Part shown: in pieces, positions 37,501 through 47,345 of the stretch
Layout of the letters: each line of letters starts with the position of its first letter
Numbering within the stretch: the stretch's first letter is position 1
Assembly: GCA_018806985.1 (NCBI GenBank)
Contig: JADANN010000417.1
Location: forward strand, 558,001 to 622,000
Origin: Angiostrongylus vasorum
Taxonomy: Eukaryota; Nematoda; Chromadorea; Rhabditida; Metastrongylidae
DNA: 64,000 nt
Direction of reading: 5' to 3'
Program-made: the position numbers and the translations under genes
Notes under the pieces: generated by a model
Databases searched by the model: none
The model's input: the letters and a program-made list of their open reading frames with translations, nothing else
Told to the model about the DNA's origin: nothing

Positions 37501-40500
37501 GCTTTTCTTTGTCCTCTTCACTATATCCTTGATGCTCTTGCAAGCTCCGCAAGCTGCTCGTTTCATTTTGCTCAGCTCTGGAGCTAAGTCGTTCATCATA
37601 TTGATTTCCCGACCTAGATAGACACAACTGGAGCATTCGGAGAAATTCGTTCCGTTGAGCGTGAATGAGGCATACGAAATCAATCCGTTCTTCATGAACA
37701 TCGTTTTTGTGAAATTTAGCTGAAGACCAATCTTTCCATAGGCTTTACCAAAGTGGGCAAGCATACGTTCCGCCTGGCCAATGTTTGATGTTATAAGGAC
37801 GATGTCATCAGCAAAGCGAAGATGGTGTAACTGCCGACCATCGATTTCCACTCTCATATTATCTCTTTCTAATGTTCGCATGACGTTTTGAAGGTTGGTG
37901 GTAAATAATCTTGGCGAGATGGTATCGCCTTGCCTAAGTCCTCTTTTGACGTCAATGTTGATATGGTTGTAGAATGGTGATATCTTGGTTGTGAAGTGTT
38001 TGTACAGCTCACGAAGAACCCTTATGTACTGAGTAGAAACTCCTTGACTATCAAGGGCTTCCATGACTTTTTCTACCTCAAAGGCCTTCTGTAAATCGAC
38101 GAAAGTGAGACAGAGCGGTCTTTTGTACTCTCGCGACACTTCAATGAGCCTTGTTGTCGTGTGGATGGGGTCCATCTTATTAAATCCTTGTCGAAACCCT
38201 GCTTGCTCACATGGCTGTCCTTCGTTCAGTGTTCTGTCAATCCTGTTTAGGATAAGTCGAGTGACGACGTCTCTTGATGAGTTTCGAACTCTCAGCTTTC
38301 ATAGCGCTAACCGCTAACGTGAAGATGTTGAATGAGCCGATCGCATTCTTCGTCGATGTTATCGACAACGGCATCTTCTCAACAGCCGACTAATGAATTG
38401 AATAAGTCCCAGTGTACGATAGTTCTGGGATTTCGGTTTTTGAATTCAGCAGCTTTTTCTCCTTTCCGCGAGAAATAGAATCTTGCACTAAGCAGATGGT
38501 AGTCTGATCCCGTGTGGAATTTTATGACAACAGCGGCATCGGTAAGGCAAAACCTTCTATTTACTACGATACAGCGTTGAGGGTGGGGATTTTGGAATTG
38601 CGAGTTATGATGGATGGTCTTGCTCGCCATGTTAAACTCAGAAAGCCGCTCACCCTGTTCGTTCCATTCCAATCCGTGGGTCCCAATATGACGTTCTTCA
38701 GACGTTCTTCTTGGTCCAATCTTGGCGTTGAAATCTCCATTGATGACCTTGAAGAATGTATGGTCTTCTCTGTAGAATTTTTTGCAAGTCCATATAGAAC
38801 ACTTCGACTTCCTCTTCATCGTAGTTTGATGTCAGCGCGTAAACGACGAAGATTGTCAAAGCCGGTATTGATCCACATCTTTTTAATCGTAAACGTCCGA
38901 TTTGGGATGTAAGCTGTTCGAATGAATCAATGTTCATGGAAAAACTCGTGTTTAGAAGAACGCCGACGCCGCTGACTCCTGTCCCGAGGAACAGTTCTTC
39001 GCCGGTGTCATAGACGGCGTTGAATGGGTGGCGTCGTCTCGTCTCGGCCAGGCCGATGATGTCGTACCTCATCCTTCTTGCTTGCATGAGCAAGTTTTCT
39101 ATCGAGGACTCGGATGCAAGCGTACGTGCATTGTAGCTACAGATCATCACCATAGTTCTTCGTGATCCAGGCAGCTTCCATTGGCCCTGAGATTTTAGCA
39201 GCCTCTCCGTACTCGTCCTACGCAACGCTGCGAAACTGGGGCTCTTCCTGGGTCAGGGGAATGAGGCCCGTTTTTTTTTACTGTGTTTAGCATTTTTTGA
39301 TCCCCACATATAGCTTGCTGGGCTCTGAACGTGGGGGGCTGTGTATACTCACGAGTAGCTTGCCAGGCTCCCCCAGAGTGGACATGGAGCTGACTCGTGG
39401 AATACAATCTGTATAAGCGACAACGCACCCACACACTCATGCGTGAATACGCCTAGCAAATACAGAAAGTATGTGTCAAATCGGCAAAGCAGAAACAGGG
39501 AATCCATCCTCTGGATCCTCTTGCTTCTCAGGGAAGCAAAGGTCGCTTTTCCTCGTGATTAACCCCTACTGCCACCTTGGGGACGCGCCACATAGTTTTG
39601 CGACTAACCGGCTATCGAGATCCCTCATATGAGGGAAATCCGTGGTTGATCCAGAGCTTTGATCGTCTTAGAAGATACAAAATCAGGAAGACCGACAACC
39701 GCCAATGAAAAGACGAGACCCTCGCCATTTATTGAGGGAAAACTCCGTAAATAATTATCTGTGACATTGGCTTTGTCGTATACCCATCTACTTCCCTCCA
39801 GGTCGCCTCATACGCGATTCTATTATCTCACTTATATTATTATAGCATTACCTTCGTCTCCAACCTCCGCGTCAAAAGGAGATCAGTATCACCAACTGTT
39901 GTTCACCGGTCTGTGTAGATTATTACAGCGGTACAGGACGCATTCTATATCCAGTAGGATGAAGCAATCCACAGCTAAAACTTCCTTTACGAAATCTTTA
40001 CTGGAGACTTCAACGCCAAGACAAGTAGCGCGACAGAGAACTGACGCAGGATAGGAAAATTAGGAATAGAAAATTCGAATGAGAATGGAAACCGTTATTC
40101 TAGACTTCTGTCCACTGCACGTCTCTTCCATGGATATTCACTTCTCGAGAAGGAAGGATATCGCAGCTGGATATGAGAATCTTCTAACAGCACGACTCAT
40201 ATGGAAGTCGATACACGAACATGAAGATGGTTCCCCCTTTAACACCTCCGTGGTGCCAGCACTTCTTAGTGGATCTGATCATCGCCTTCTTTCTGCGAAG
40301 ATTCAGCTCGCCTACAAGCTGGAAGAAAACTTGTGCCATCGCACAACTATAAAAGGGAGAAGTCGTTTATGGCGAGAATACTTCAAACGAAATCTACTTA
40401 TCATAAGACTTGAGAAGCACGGAAGACTTGACGAAAGACAACGAACTGTTTATCAAAGGATATAAAACTTGCGTCGAACTCGCCTCACAATGACTTGCAG

Positions 40501-43232
40501 TGGCCTACCGATATACCAAATGAGTCCTGCTATCCTTTCAGACAAATGTGGTAAAAAATTGCCTACCTTGGATGGATGGAACGCTAGGTGGGCTTAAGAT
40601 GCAAGCTCGAACCAATGACCACGTGTGCTGCAGGGCACTTCTAGTTACTGCGTTACATGTTCCCCCTATGACAGGTAGTAAATGTAGATCTTCACAGAAC
40701 TTACATTGGTAAAGACGGATAAAGCGGTTGAACTCAAAAAGTAACTCAATAACGAACCGGTCTGAAGAGATGCTGTAGAACCTGTGCGACTATAATGAGC
40801 TACTCTCAGCAATGATGAACGATGATGAGACTACTTCCATATTTCGCCACAATATGGGGTTTTTTTTAAAGATTTTGTGTTTACATTGTGCTAATTCCAG
40901 CAATTCTAGCATTTGATTCGTTTCTTCACGTCCAGTGCTGTCCGAGTCCACTCTACCACCAAAAGGCGAGGACTCGTGAAGAACTTCTAGAAGCGCTACT
41001 CGTGACGACGGACCATACAATGAGTAAAACATCAGAATTTCAACGTCCTCAAATGAGAAAAAGTTGTCCATTGTTTGCAAAATCTGTGAATCCTAATGGT
41101 TGTTATTTCAATTAGCAAAGTTTTCTGAGAGCTCAGATACCACTGCTTGAATTTAAAAACCTTGTTTCCGAGTATGCACGAATCACGCATGACTGATGTC
41201 GTCGCTTATATCTTAAACATATAGGTTAGAGTCTTCTTTGCGAAGCCCTATCTCGCTGGTTGGAAAGTTCTGTAACACTGCAAGCCATATAATCAAAGGT
41301 TTATAGTTGCTTCTTCACGCTTGCCGTCACCTACTTTAGTGAAGTTAGTGAAGTTCAAGTGCATCAGCAAAAAGCCTCATATTCTCGAAATTGGCATTGC
41401 TGTGACTGCTAGCACACTCACCACCTAGTAGAAGACATCTAATTCTAACTACTTATTGGCATTAAAACTATTCTACGCTCTTGTTACTGAAAAGCCCATA
41501 TAAGATACCTAGCTTTTGTTTCCATGCCACCTGGATTTGATCCATGGTCCGGTTCTGTCAATCCGAAACAGCCAACGAGTTCTCCACTTGCTAACCCTGG
41601 TATGTATTTCTGTTTCTGTTCCTCAGTTCCTGAAGGAATACCAGGTCTATATAAAAACTATGACATACATGTATATAGATAAATATAACTTTTCAACACA
41701 ATCTAACCACAGGCACCCGTTACCCGACGGGAATGAGAACCAAAAGTACTAGTGCCCGAAAGATATATATTTATTTTTCATGACCGCACTTCCTGCATTC
41801 CATTCGTTTTCCTCGGATTCACCGTCCCCAAAGGTCTTCGATCATTCCGCATGTTGTTCTGGCTGCTACTTGAGGATTTCGATTTCTTTATCAATATCGA
41901 CGTTGGTCAATCCCTCAGGAACAAGTCACACATTTGGCACTAATGAGCGTTGTAGAGGAATTCTAATACATATTTGGCACATATAATGACTTTCTGGTGG
42001 GGCCTACCAATATAATACCTTAGCATCTTCATCTCCCAGACAAATCTGGGACCAACATGCGCACCGTGGATAAGCAGGCGGCTTAAGGCGAGAGGTCAAA
42101 CCAATGACTACGTATGCTTTGCACACTACGTATTTATACCTACATATGTATAGACCTTACTTGGATACTTGGATGGTCCGTCCTCACTGGTTGTGCGGGC
42201 TCCAGCATAATCTCCATTTTCTCGGAGTTTTGCTGGTTTAGCCATTGTCGTTCCCTGGAATCCCGAGATCAGCCAGGCCAAAGTCTGCCGCAGGTCGTCA
42301 TCACCACAGGCAGTCGCCGCCTTTGTGGATCAGAGGAAGTTTTGCCACCATGCGACTAATTTGATACCAGGACGGTGACGGATCCTGGCGTTGGTTTACT
42401 CTTAGCTGGGTTTCCTAATGGAAACGCCGGACTTCTTTTCAACTTGACAGGCCCTGCTAGTGGATGAATGCCCCGCTGTACATTGCAGTCTGACACCTAG
42501 GAACACCTCTCAGTCACGACGAAGTGGTAAACCGTTGGGAGTTATGCATATATCACAAGTGTACAAATGTATATATCCCCTTCTACAACCTTAAATACCA
42601 CATAGCCTTTTAGAGGACTCACCATAGTTATAAATTGGTCCAATGACCAAACTGGTTTGAACGCTCATGGTCGATCTATAACCGGAATCTACCCGCTCAA
42701 CTTCCCGTGCTATAAGACCGTATCCAACCGTAGATGTTCCAGCACATCCATATCCCTGAAGCATTATGTTCCATATACGTTAGATGGAAAAACTATAATG
42801 AAAGGAAACAAAAGAGACTGATTTCTTGAAAGTAAAACCTTATACGGAGCGCCGAGAAGTCCCATTTTACCCATTTCAGGGACCAAAGTAGGATCATATA
42901 CTGAAAGACTGAATAGTAAGATACAGTAATACATATATGTGTGCCTTCAAAATAAAATTATTCTGGAAAACCCATACTTTCATCCCTATACGCTTTAGTA
43001 ATCCGCGGCAGAAGTTTTTCCTGACAATATGTGCGGGCTGATTCCATAAGATCTCTTTCATCCTGAAAACTTCCGACAAACCAACTGAAAGAAGAAACTA
43101 AATTGAATAACTTATTTTAAAAAAAATGAAGAGACAAAAGCACGTGAACCACAGAAGGTAACCCTAGAATCCAACGAACCTCAGTCAGCTGCGATGAAAT
43201 GTGGAATGGATCCCGAAAACTGAACGAACTAC
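28596..43232 (-). CDS. Glutaryl-CoA dehydrogenase, mitochondrial
   Basis: An FAD-dependent acyl-CoA dehydrogenase that converts glutaryl-CoA to crotonyl-CoA in mitochondrial lysine and tryptophan breakdown. Exons, 5' to 3' on the minus strand: 43232(or 43219)-43180, 43062-42978, 42900-42839, 42755-42623, 41629-41509, 35973-35853, 35517-35383, 35285-35167, 33677-33391 and 28660-28596. All phases join, giving about 390 residues. Visible motifs: [34 protein letters not shown], the flavin-loop [63 protein letters not shown] and the catalytic-base motif [20 protein letters not shown]. The 5' exon with the mitochondrial targeting peptide was not found between 43233 and 47283. An RTE copy and many SINEs fill the introns; the last intron is 4.7 kb. 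Same strand and order as dnj-13 upstream. Confidence 0.93.
30101..30537 (-). CDS. Unrecognised small two-exon gene candidate inside last GCDH intron
   Basis: The ATG at 30537 opens an 87-codon exon to 30277 ([20 protein letters not shown] .. [10 protein letters not shown]). A 65-nt intron (GTTTTT..TACCAG) then joins in phase 0 to 30211-30101 ([20 protein letters not shown] .. [10 protein letters not shown], stop). This makes 123 residues. The frame is open upstream of the ATG for about 12 codons. Composition is protein-like, with many aromatic residues. No family is recognised; it may be a nested gene, an exon pair of a larger gene, or a decayed element. It lies on the same strand as GCDH. 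Confidence 0.4.
30945..31255 (-). repeat. tRNA-derived SINE, family A (minus copy)
   Basis: The reverse complement carries GGCACGATAAGTGG, TTGCTAGTTCAACCCC (B-box-like), ACCAAGCTTCTCATCCCTCC and GTTGGTACCGGACTTGTTTG, matching the plus copy at 745 in the same order. Confidence 0.7.
31428..31700 (+). repeat. Dispersed repeat family D2
   Basis: It begins like family D (TTGGACTCTTCGATGGCCCG, then CAGCACAATCG) but diverges into CATTCATGGTGGTGGTCTGC. The same junction appears inverted at 44575-44760 and 54590-54710, so this is a separate subfamily or a chimera sharing the family D head. Confidence 0.55.
32217..32480. mobile_element. Foldback (MITE-like) element, family C, perfect terminal repeats
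   Basis: The outer 23 bp (CTATAAAGCTGAGATATT..) are an exact inverted repeat of the right end (..AATATCTCAGCTTTATAG). Inner arms also pair: GGGGAACGAACGCGCTATTG at the left matches CAATAGCGCGTTCGTTCCCC at the right, and TCCTTTCCGGGGAGTAACG pairs with CGTTACTCCCCGGAAAGGA. The centre contains GAGAGACAGGCGAAACGAA. It is non-coding. It sits in the last GCDH intron. Confidence 0.88.
32775..32990 (-). repeat. SINE family B, diverged minus copy
   Basis: The reverse orientation shows the CGAATGCATATTTGGCCCG tail, TCCTCCTAGGCAGTCTTTG, a GGTTCGATTCTGCG B-box-like motif and a head ending near ACGCAGTGATTAGAGG. Confidence 0.55.
34690..34945. mobile_element. Foldback element family C, diverged partial copy
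   Basis: It shares GCTGAGAGAAAGACAAAGCC, GGCAATCGTGGGTTCAAAAT and TATATCAGCATC with the right half of the family. The left terminal repeat is not recognisable. The flanking 33700-35160 intron holds nothing else. Confidence 0.5.
36990..39650 (-). mobile_element. RTE-clade non-LTR retrotransposon, copy 2 (defective)
   Basis: Inserted in a GCDH intron (35974-41508), in the sense orientation of the gene. The leader begins near 39640 and matches copy 1. Endonuclease frames run 39225-38698 ([34 protein letters not shown]) and 38819-38379 ([13 protein letters not shown]). Reverse transcriptase covers 38175-37423 ([36 protein letters not shown]). The C-terminal region is at 37454-37257 and 37244-36993 ([16 protein letters not shown], then [18 protein letters not shown]). 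About 400 bp including the N-terminal RT motifs is missing near 38290, and several frame changes break it. Confidence 0.9.
39900..40480 (+). mobile_element. RTE-related fragment (endonuclease part), decayed
   Basis: Frame pieces include [13 protein letters not shown] near 39985-40025 and, at 40079-40465, [20 protein letters not shown] followed by LLSAKIQ. This is the C-terminal half of an APE-type endonuclease and its linker. It is broken by stops, lies on the opposite strand to copy 2, and is more diverged from it. Confidence 0.7.
40485..40665 (-). repeat. SINE family B, diverged minus copy
   Basis: It contains CAGTGGCCTACCGATATACC, CTATCCTTTCAGACAAATGT and CTGCAGGGCACTTCTAGTTACTGCG at the head, in the order of the other minus-strand copies. 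Confidence 0.6.
40795..41080 (-). repeat. Probable SINE family A, diverged minus copy
   Basis: The part AGCAATTCTAGCATTTGATT, then CGAGTCCACTCTACC and CGTGAAGAAC, resembles the inverted body of the 5043-5335 copy. An open frame of 96 codons on the minus strand crosses it, and I do not treat it as a gene. Confidence 0.4.
41905..42135 (-). repeat. SINE family B, diverged minus copy
   Basis: It contains CAATCCCTCAGGAACAAGTC, GGGGCCTACCAATAT, ATCTCCCAGACAAATCTGGG and a GCTTTGCACACTACG head remnant. It is heavily diverged. Confidence 0.5.
42160..42545 (+). repeat. Dispersed repeat family D
   Basis: It runs from TACTTGGATGGTCCGTCC through CAGGCAGTCGCCGCCTTTGT and TTTGCCACCATGCGACTAAT to GTGGTAAACCGTTGGGAG, collinear with 14463-14855. 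It lies directly upstream of a GCDH exon within the intron. Confidence 0.8.
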
Positions 43233-44227
43233 CTGAAGTACACGGCCAACATGAGCACATGAAGTCATTTCAGAAGGTAATGGATGGAGAGGACTCAGTG
43301 AAAAAACATGCAAAACAAATCCCTACGCGATGAAAAGGGATAAACTATAGCACTCACTCCGTACCACTGCAGTCCCAGAAGGCGCTGCCCTAAGGAATCC
43401 AGTTCTTATTATCGACAGCATTCTATAATGGAACCATTAAGGTTGACAAACACTGAGCAGAAGATGTGAAATATGTCCAGATCCGGACTGAAATCACCAC
43501 ATGGGAACCGTAATCTCCCATACGACGAAATCAAGATAACGAAATAGCTGCTGAATCCTAAGAAACCATCAGTACTGTGTACAGAAATGGTTGGGAAACA
43601 TTCGACGTTGGGAAACACCAACCAGAAGTCTCCGGGATCGCTCTTGCTCTACCACCAACGCATAGAACTGGACTGATCGTGAGAATATATGGGGATATAA
43701 ACATCATGAACGCCCTTACTTGCAAGATTTCTAATAGCCAAGGCGAATTAACCACATTTTTGGAACCGGAGCCAGATCCAGTCCAGTGCGTAACCCCTTC
43801 CCCTCGAAAGTGCGTTTTCGCAGTCATTTGCCAGATCATGGTAGCCCGCGTTATTCGTTGAATGAAAAAGCATTACAAAGTAGAGACCTCTAGCAACAAT
43901 GCTGACCCTGCAGTACTTAGAAAAAACCCCGCCCTGACTCGGTGGGGTCCACAAACCATCTCCTTCCCAGGATATCGTCGCGAGTCCACCCAGAAATGCT
44001 TTGGCGGCTGAACAAAACAGCAAAACTCGTCCGCGCCCGTTGTGCTCACCAACACGTTAGTTCTCGGTGGTGCGTTATTATCTTTAATTAACTAAGGGAT
44101 TTTAGGAGCTTTGAGCTTAACAGTTCTTTCTAACGAAATGAGTTTGCTCCATTTCATCTACACATGTAGTACTTGCTAGGGGTTGTGGTTGTCAATCATG
44201 CAACCGTATTGCTCTCACCACTTGGTA

Positions 44228-44431
44228 TCATCTTCTCTCAGTAAAGTCGAGTTTGTTTCGTAATTTCCATAGTGCTTCTTTTTTTTCTATACATTCGTGA
44301 ACTCCATACGCCATCAACGACTCATCGAATTGACACCAAGTCGAATAGCGATGGGTTGCTGATGGAAAATCGAACATCTTAAGCCTCACGTAATGGCCCA
44401 TATAGTTTCTTTTCCTTACAGAATGTACCAT
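44228..44431 (-). CDS. Unrecognised open frame, 67 codons
   Basis: The frame starts MVHSVRKRNYMGHYVRLKMF and ends ALWKLRNKLDFTERR then stop, in the gap between dnj-13 and GCDH. Composition looks protein-like, but no splice sites or family could be assigned. It may be an element remnant. The rest of 43233-44227 shows overlapping chance frames only; the missing first GCDH exon should be in 43233-47283. Confidence 0.25.
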   Translation of the reverse strand: MVHSVRKRNYMGHYVRLKMFDFPSATHRYSTWCQFDESLMAYGVHECIEKKEALWKLRNKLDFTERR

Positions 44432-44574
44432 GCTGTTTTTCTGCAGCGCCCAATACCTTTATCACTGGGTGAAAATTTGAAGGTTTGAGGACATAGCACA
44501 CTTTTATAAATCGGTTACTTTGCTGTCAGACTTTGTTTTATCGTTTCAGTTTCTAGAGTTGAAATCCTTGAGAA

Positions 44575-44760
44575 CTATCCTATTCTCGGGTTCCAGGAGA
44601 ATACATGTCGACATCGTCCAGGAATTCGGAATCCACACGTCACCATGTTCGAAGCGGACCACCATCATGGACGAGTGCGCAGGAGAGAAAAGAATGGGAA
44701 CTGTGCTCGGATCCTCACCATCAGTGAAAACGGGCCATCCAAATAACCAAGTGTACGTTT
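44575..44760 (-). repeat. Dispersed repeat family D2 (minus copy)
   Basis: GACCACCATCATGGACGAG and AACGGGCCATCCAAATAACC match the reverse complement of 31428-31530. Confidence 0.55.
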
Positions 44761-44828
44761 ACTATACGTTGTATATCGTTACAGTTAGACTTTGTACCAC
44801 TGTTTTCATTGTGTACCTGTTTCTGAAA

Positions 44829-45105
44829 GGGCGCATGTGGCGCAGTGGTCGGAAGCGCCCTGCAATACACATGGGATCGATTCCCGCGCCTCTGGCCCAC
44901 CAAGCCTTCCATCCTTCCATGGTCGGCAAATTGGTAGTAGGATTTTCTGGGAGAATAGCAGCACTGGCTCGGTACATCGGTAGGCCACCGCGATTGTAAA
45001 GACCAGATTTCCATTCAGTCATCTCCAAACTATGCTCAATGAAGCCGAATGTATGGCGAATCCCTAAGGGATTGATCAACGCCGAGATCTCTATCGTTTT
45101 ATCCT
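44829..45105 (+). repeat. tRNA-derived SINE, family B (long copy)
   Basis: The head GGGCGCATGTGGCGCAGTGG is followed by GGGATCGATTCC, CTGGCCCACCAAGCCTTCCA, GGCTCGGTACATCGGTAGGC, the tail AATCCCTAAGGGATTGATCA and CTCTATCGTTTTATCC. This is the most complete family B copy here. The following 45106-47283 holds no recognisable exon; an imperfect hairpin (TCCATA..TATGGA) occurs near 46714-46746. Confidence 0.85.
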
Positions 45106-47283
45106 TTCATAAGTTTCCACTAGTATTTGCTACTTGTTTGTAGATACATGTGTCTAAATGCTCTATGTTTCTTCTATTCCTATTGAGGCATCCGCCAAAA
45201 TTTCACATGCTGTAGATCCCGCCACCCTTCAGAGCGAAAACGTAGGTTGTTTTGTTATTCCGCTTTCATCCTGTTTGTATTTCTTAAGGTTTGTAGTTAC
45301 TTTTCTAGCATTTTCGTTCTTAATCTGTGATATGTTCAACATTTTCATCCTTAAACTGTCTTATAGCGCCAACATTGGTCCCTGAAGTAGTTTTTCTGCA
45401 TTTCTCCTTTCTTGTTGGTATTCTTCCCGTTGAACGATTAAAACTTCTAGAATTCAGTATCGCCTTAGATCAATTTGTACCTCAGAATGTTATGAAGAAG
45501 ATGGAGACGGGAGGACAATGTGACATGTTGCTGTCAAGAGGACTAGTAAGTGTTTAAATCTTTGCTTTCAGTAGTTCTTACGAATCTTTCTTCCCCATAG
45601 TTTTTATCTACGTGAAGCGGAGATCTACTCAGGCTACCAGCAATCTCGGTCAACTCCTTAGTGACAGAAGTACTACGCAGTTAATGTTGTTTTCCGATTA
45701 TTCATTGCCCACTGTTGATCGTATGAGTAGCGGTTATGTGGTTTATGTTGTAGTTAATAAAATAAATGCCCTTATACTCCTCAGATTTTACCAAGCCTTC
45801 ATATATTGTTCTGCCGTATTCCAGTGGATAACACAATGCATACGGTGACTAGTGAGTTAGATCCCTCCAGTGGTTTTTCGACGGGAAACTGATTCATACG
45901 AGCCAGCTACTGTGGCGATCACCTGAGAATGCTGTAGTAGTGTTAGCTCGTCATTCGAGGGAAAATTGCGTTCAATAAGAAATTGTTTATTTCAGTGAGG
46001 ACAGAACACTCCATGAGCTGAAAGCCAACTCGTTGAAGCAATTGAACCACTTCTGCGGCTGCGAGATGATGAAACAAATGAAGAAAGCTCTCCGAATCCT
46101 TTCAGGAAAGGTCACCATACCGAATTAGCAAATATCTCAATATTATCTGCTCACTGAACAGAAGAAGCGCACAACACCCATGCGGTATTCAAATTAACGC
46201 AAGGAACGCTCAGTTTTGATCGAAAAATGTGAGGTTTCTTCCCACACCAGTGGTATGCTGTTTAATCCGATCTCGCTCAGCCCGACCAAACCCACCGATC
46301 CTTCTGAAGGCAAAAGTTGATAAATTGTCAATGTTTTAGATGGTAATATGACAACTTCGTAGCAGAATTTTCAAAAACATCAGCTATGAGAGTAGAGATC
46401 GAGAACCATTTCCAAATAGCGCCCCATAAACACTGTAGTTTTGATGGCATCAACTATGTACTTATCACTAAGTAACACAGACAAACTCCTCTCGATGGCT
46501 CACTTCCTTGGGGTATTTTTGGAAGCGCCGTCTTCTAAGGTGTACCGCTGCAAAATGAGCCTGTCCAACACGTTCTTTGCAAGCTACTAAGAGAACTCCT
46601 TTGCTCTCACCCATCCTACTTTGATCTCCTTCCGATTAGCTATCGAATGAATATAAACAGTGCGGTAGGAAAGAACCCTAGAACCCACTAGGTTGGATAC
46701 GGACACTACATGGTCCATACCGTCGTTTGGTCCAAACGGCTATGGACATTACAATATCCATACGGTGCTCAATGGCTTAACCTCCAGGGAAACTTCCCCA
46801 GTTTTTGAGAACTAAACCCGTACTTTCTCGGGAATCTTCTCGTTGTTAAGATAAGACGGCTGCTAACTTGCGCATATTTAAACATACATCATCCAAAAAA
46901 TGATTTATGGTTTCAAGACATTCAACCTCAACAATGACTAGCCAAAGAAACTGATGAACGTGCACCTTAATACAAATACGCAACGAAAATAAATCTACTT
47001 CAGGAAGCTTGATGATTAATGCTAATCAGTCAAACCTTACATGGAGTACTCTAACATACAAACAGTGGTGATGAAGACGAATATATTACATGGCAGGAAT
47101 GATAGCAACGACCTAAACAATAAGCCTATACTTGCAACATGACGTGCAAAACAGACGTTCTCCGACGAATAAACAAAATTGCCGAGTACTATCATTCATA
47201 TGTACGAGTGGTGCTAGAGCTGTATAGGATAAAGTCAATCAAGTTAAAAAGCAAACACAAGTATTAACGCAGTGAGGAATTAA

Positions 47284-47289
47284 TTTATT
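47284..47289 (-). terminator. AATAAA polyadenylation signal of dnj-13
   Basis: AATAAA on the minus strand, 56 nt after the dnj-13 stop codon. Confidence 0.75.
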
Positions 47290-47345
47290 AGGCGTCAGGA
47301 GGAAGACCGTAGAGAAACCAAATATCATATTCGGAAAATACGTGA

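Noticed and set aside
43558..44055. Overlapping open frames on both strands
   Set aside because: Several frames stay open at once with no splice sites or motifs. None resembles the missing N-terminus of glutaryl-CoA dehydrogenase.
45327..45557. Plus-strand open frame between the GCDH and dnj-13 genes
   Set aside because: No homology recognised; hydrophobic low-information first half and no splice context.
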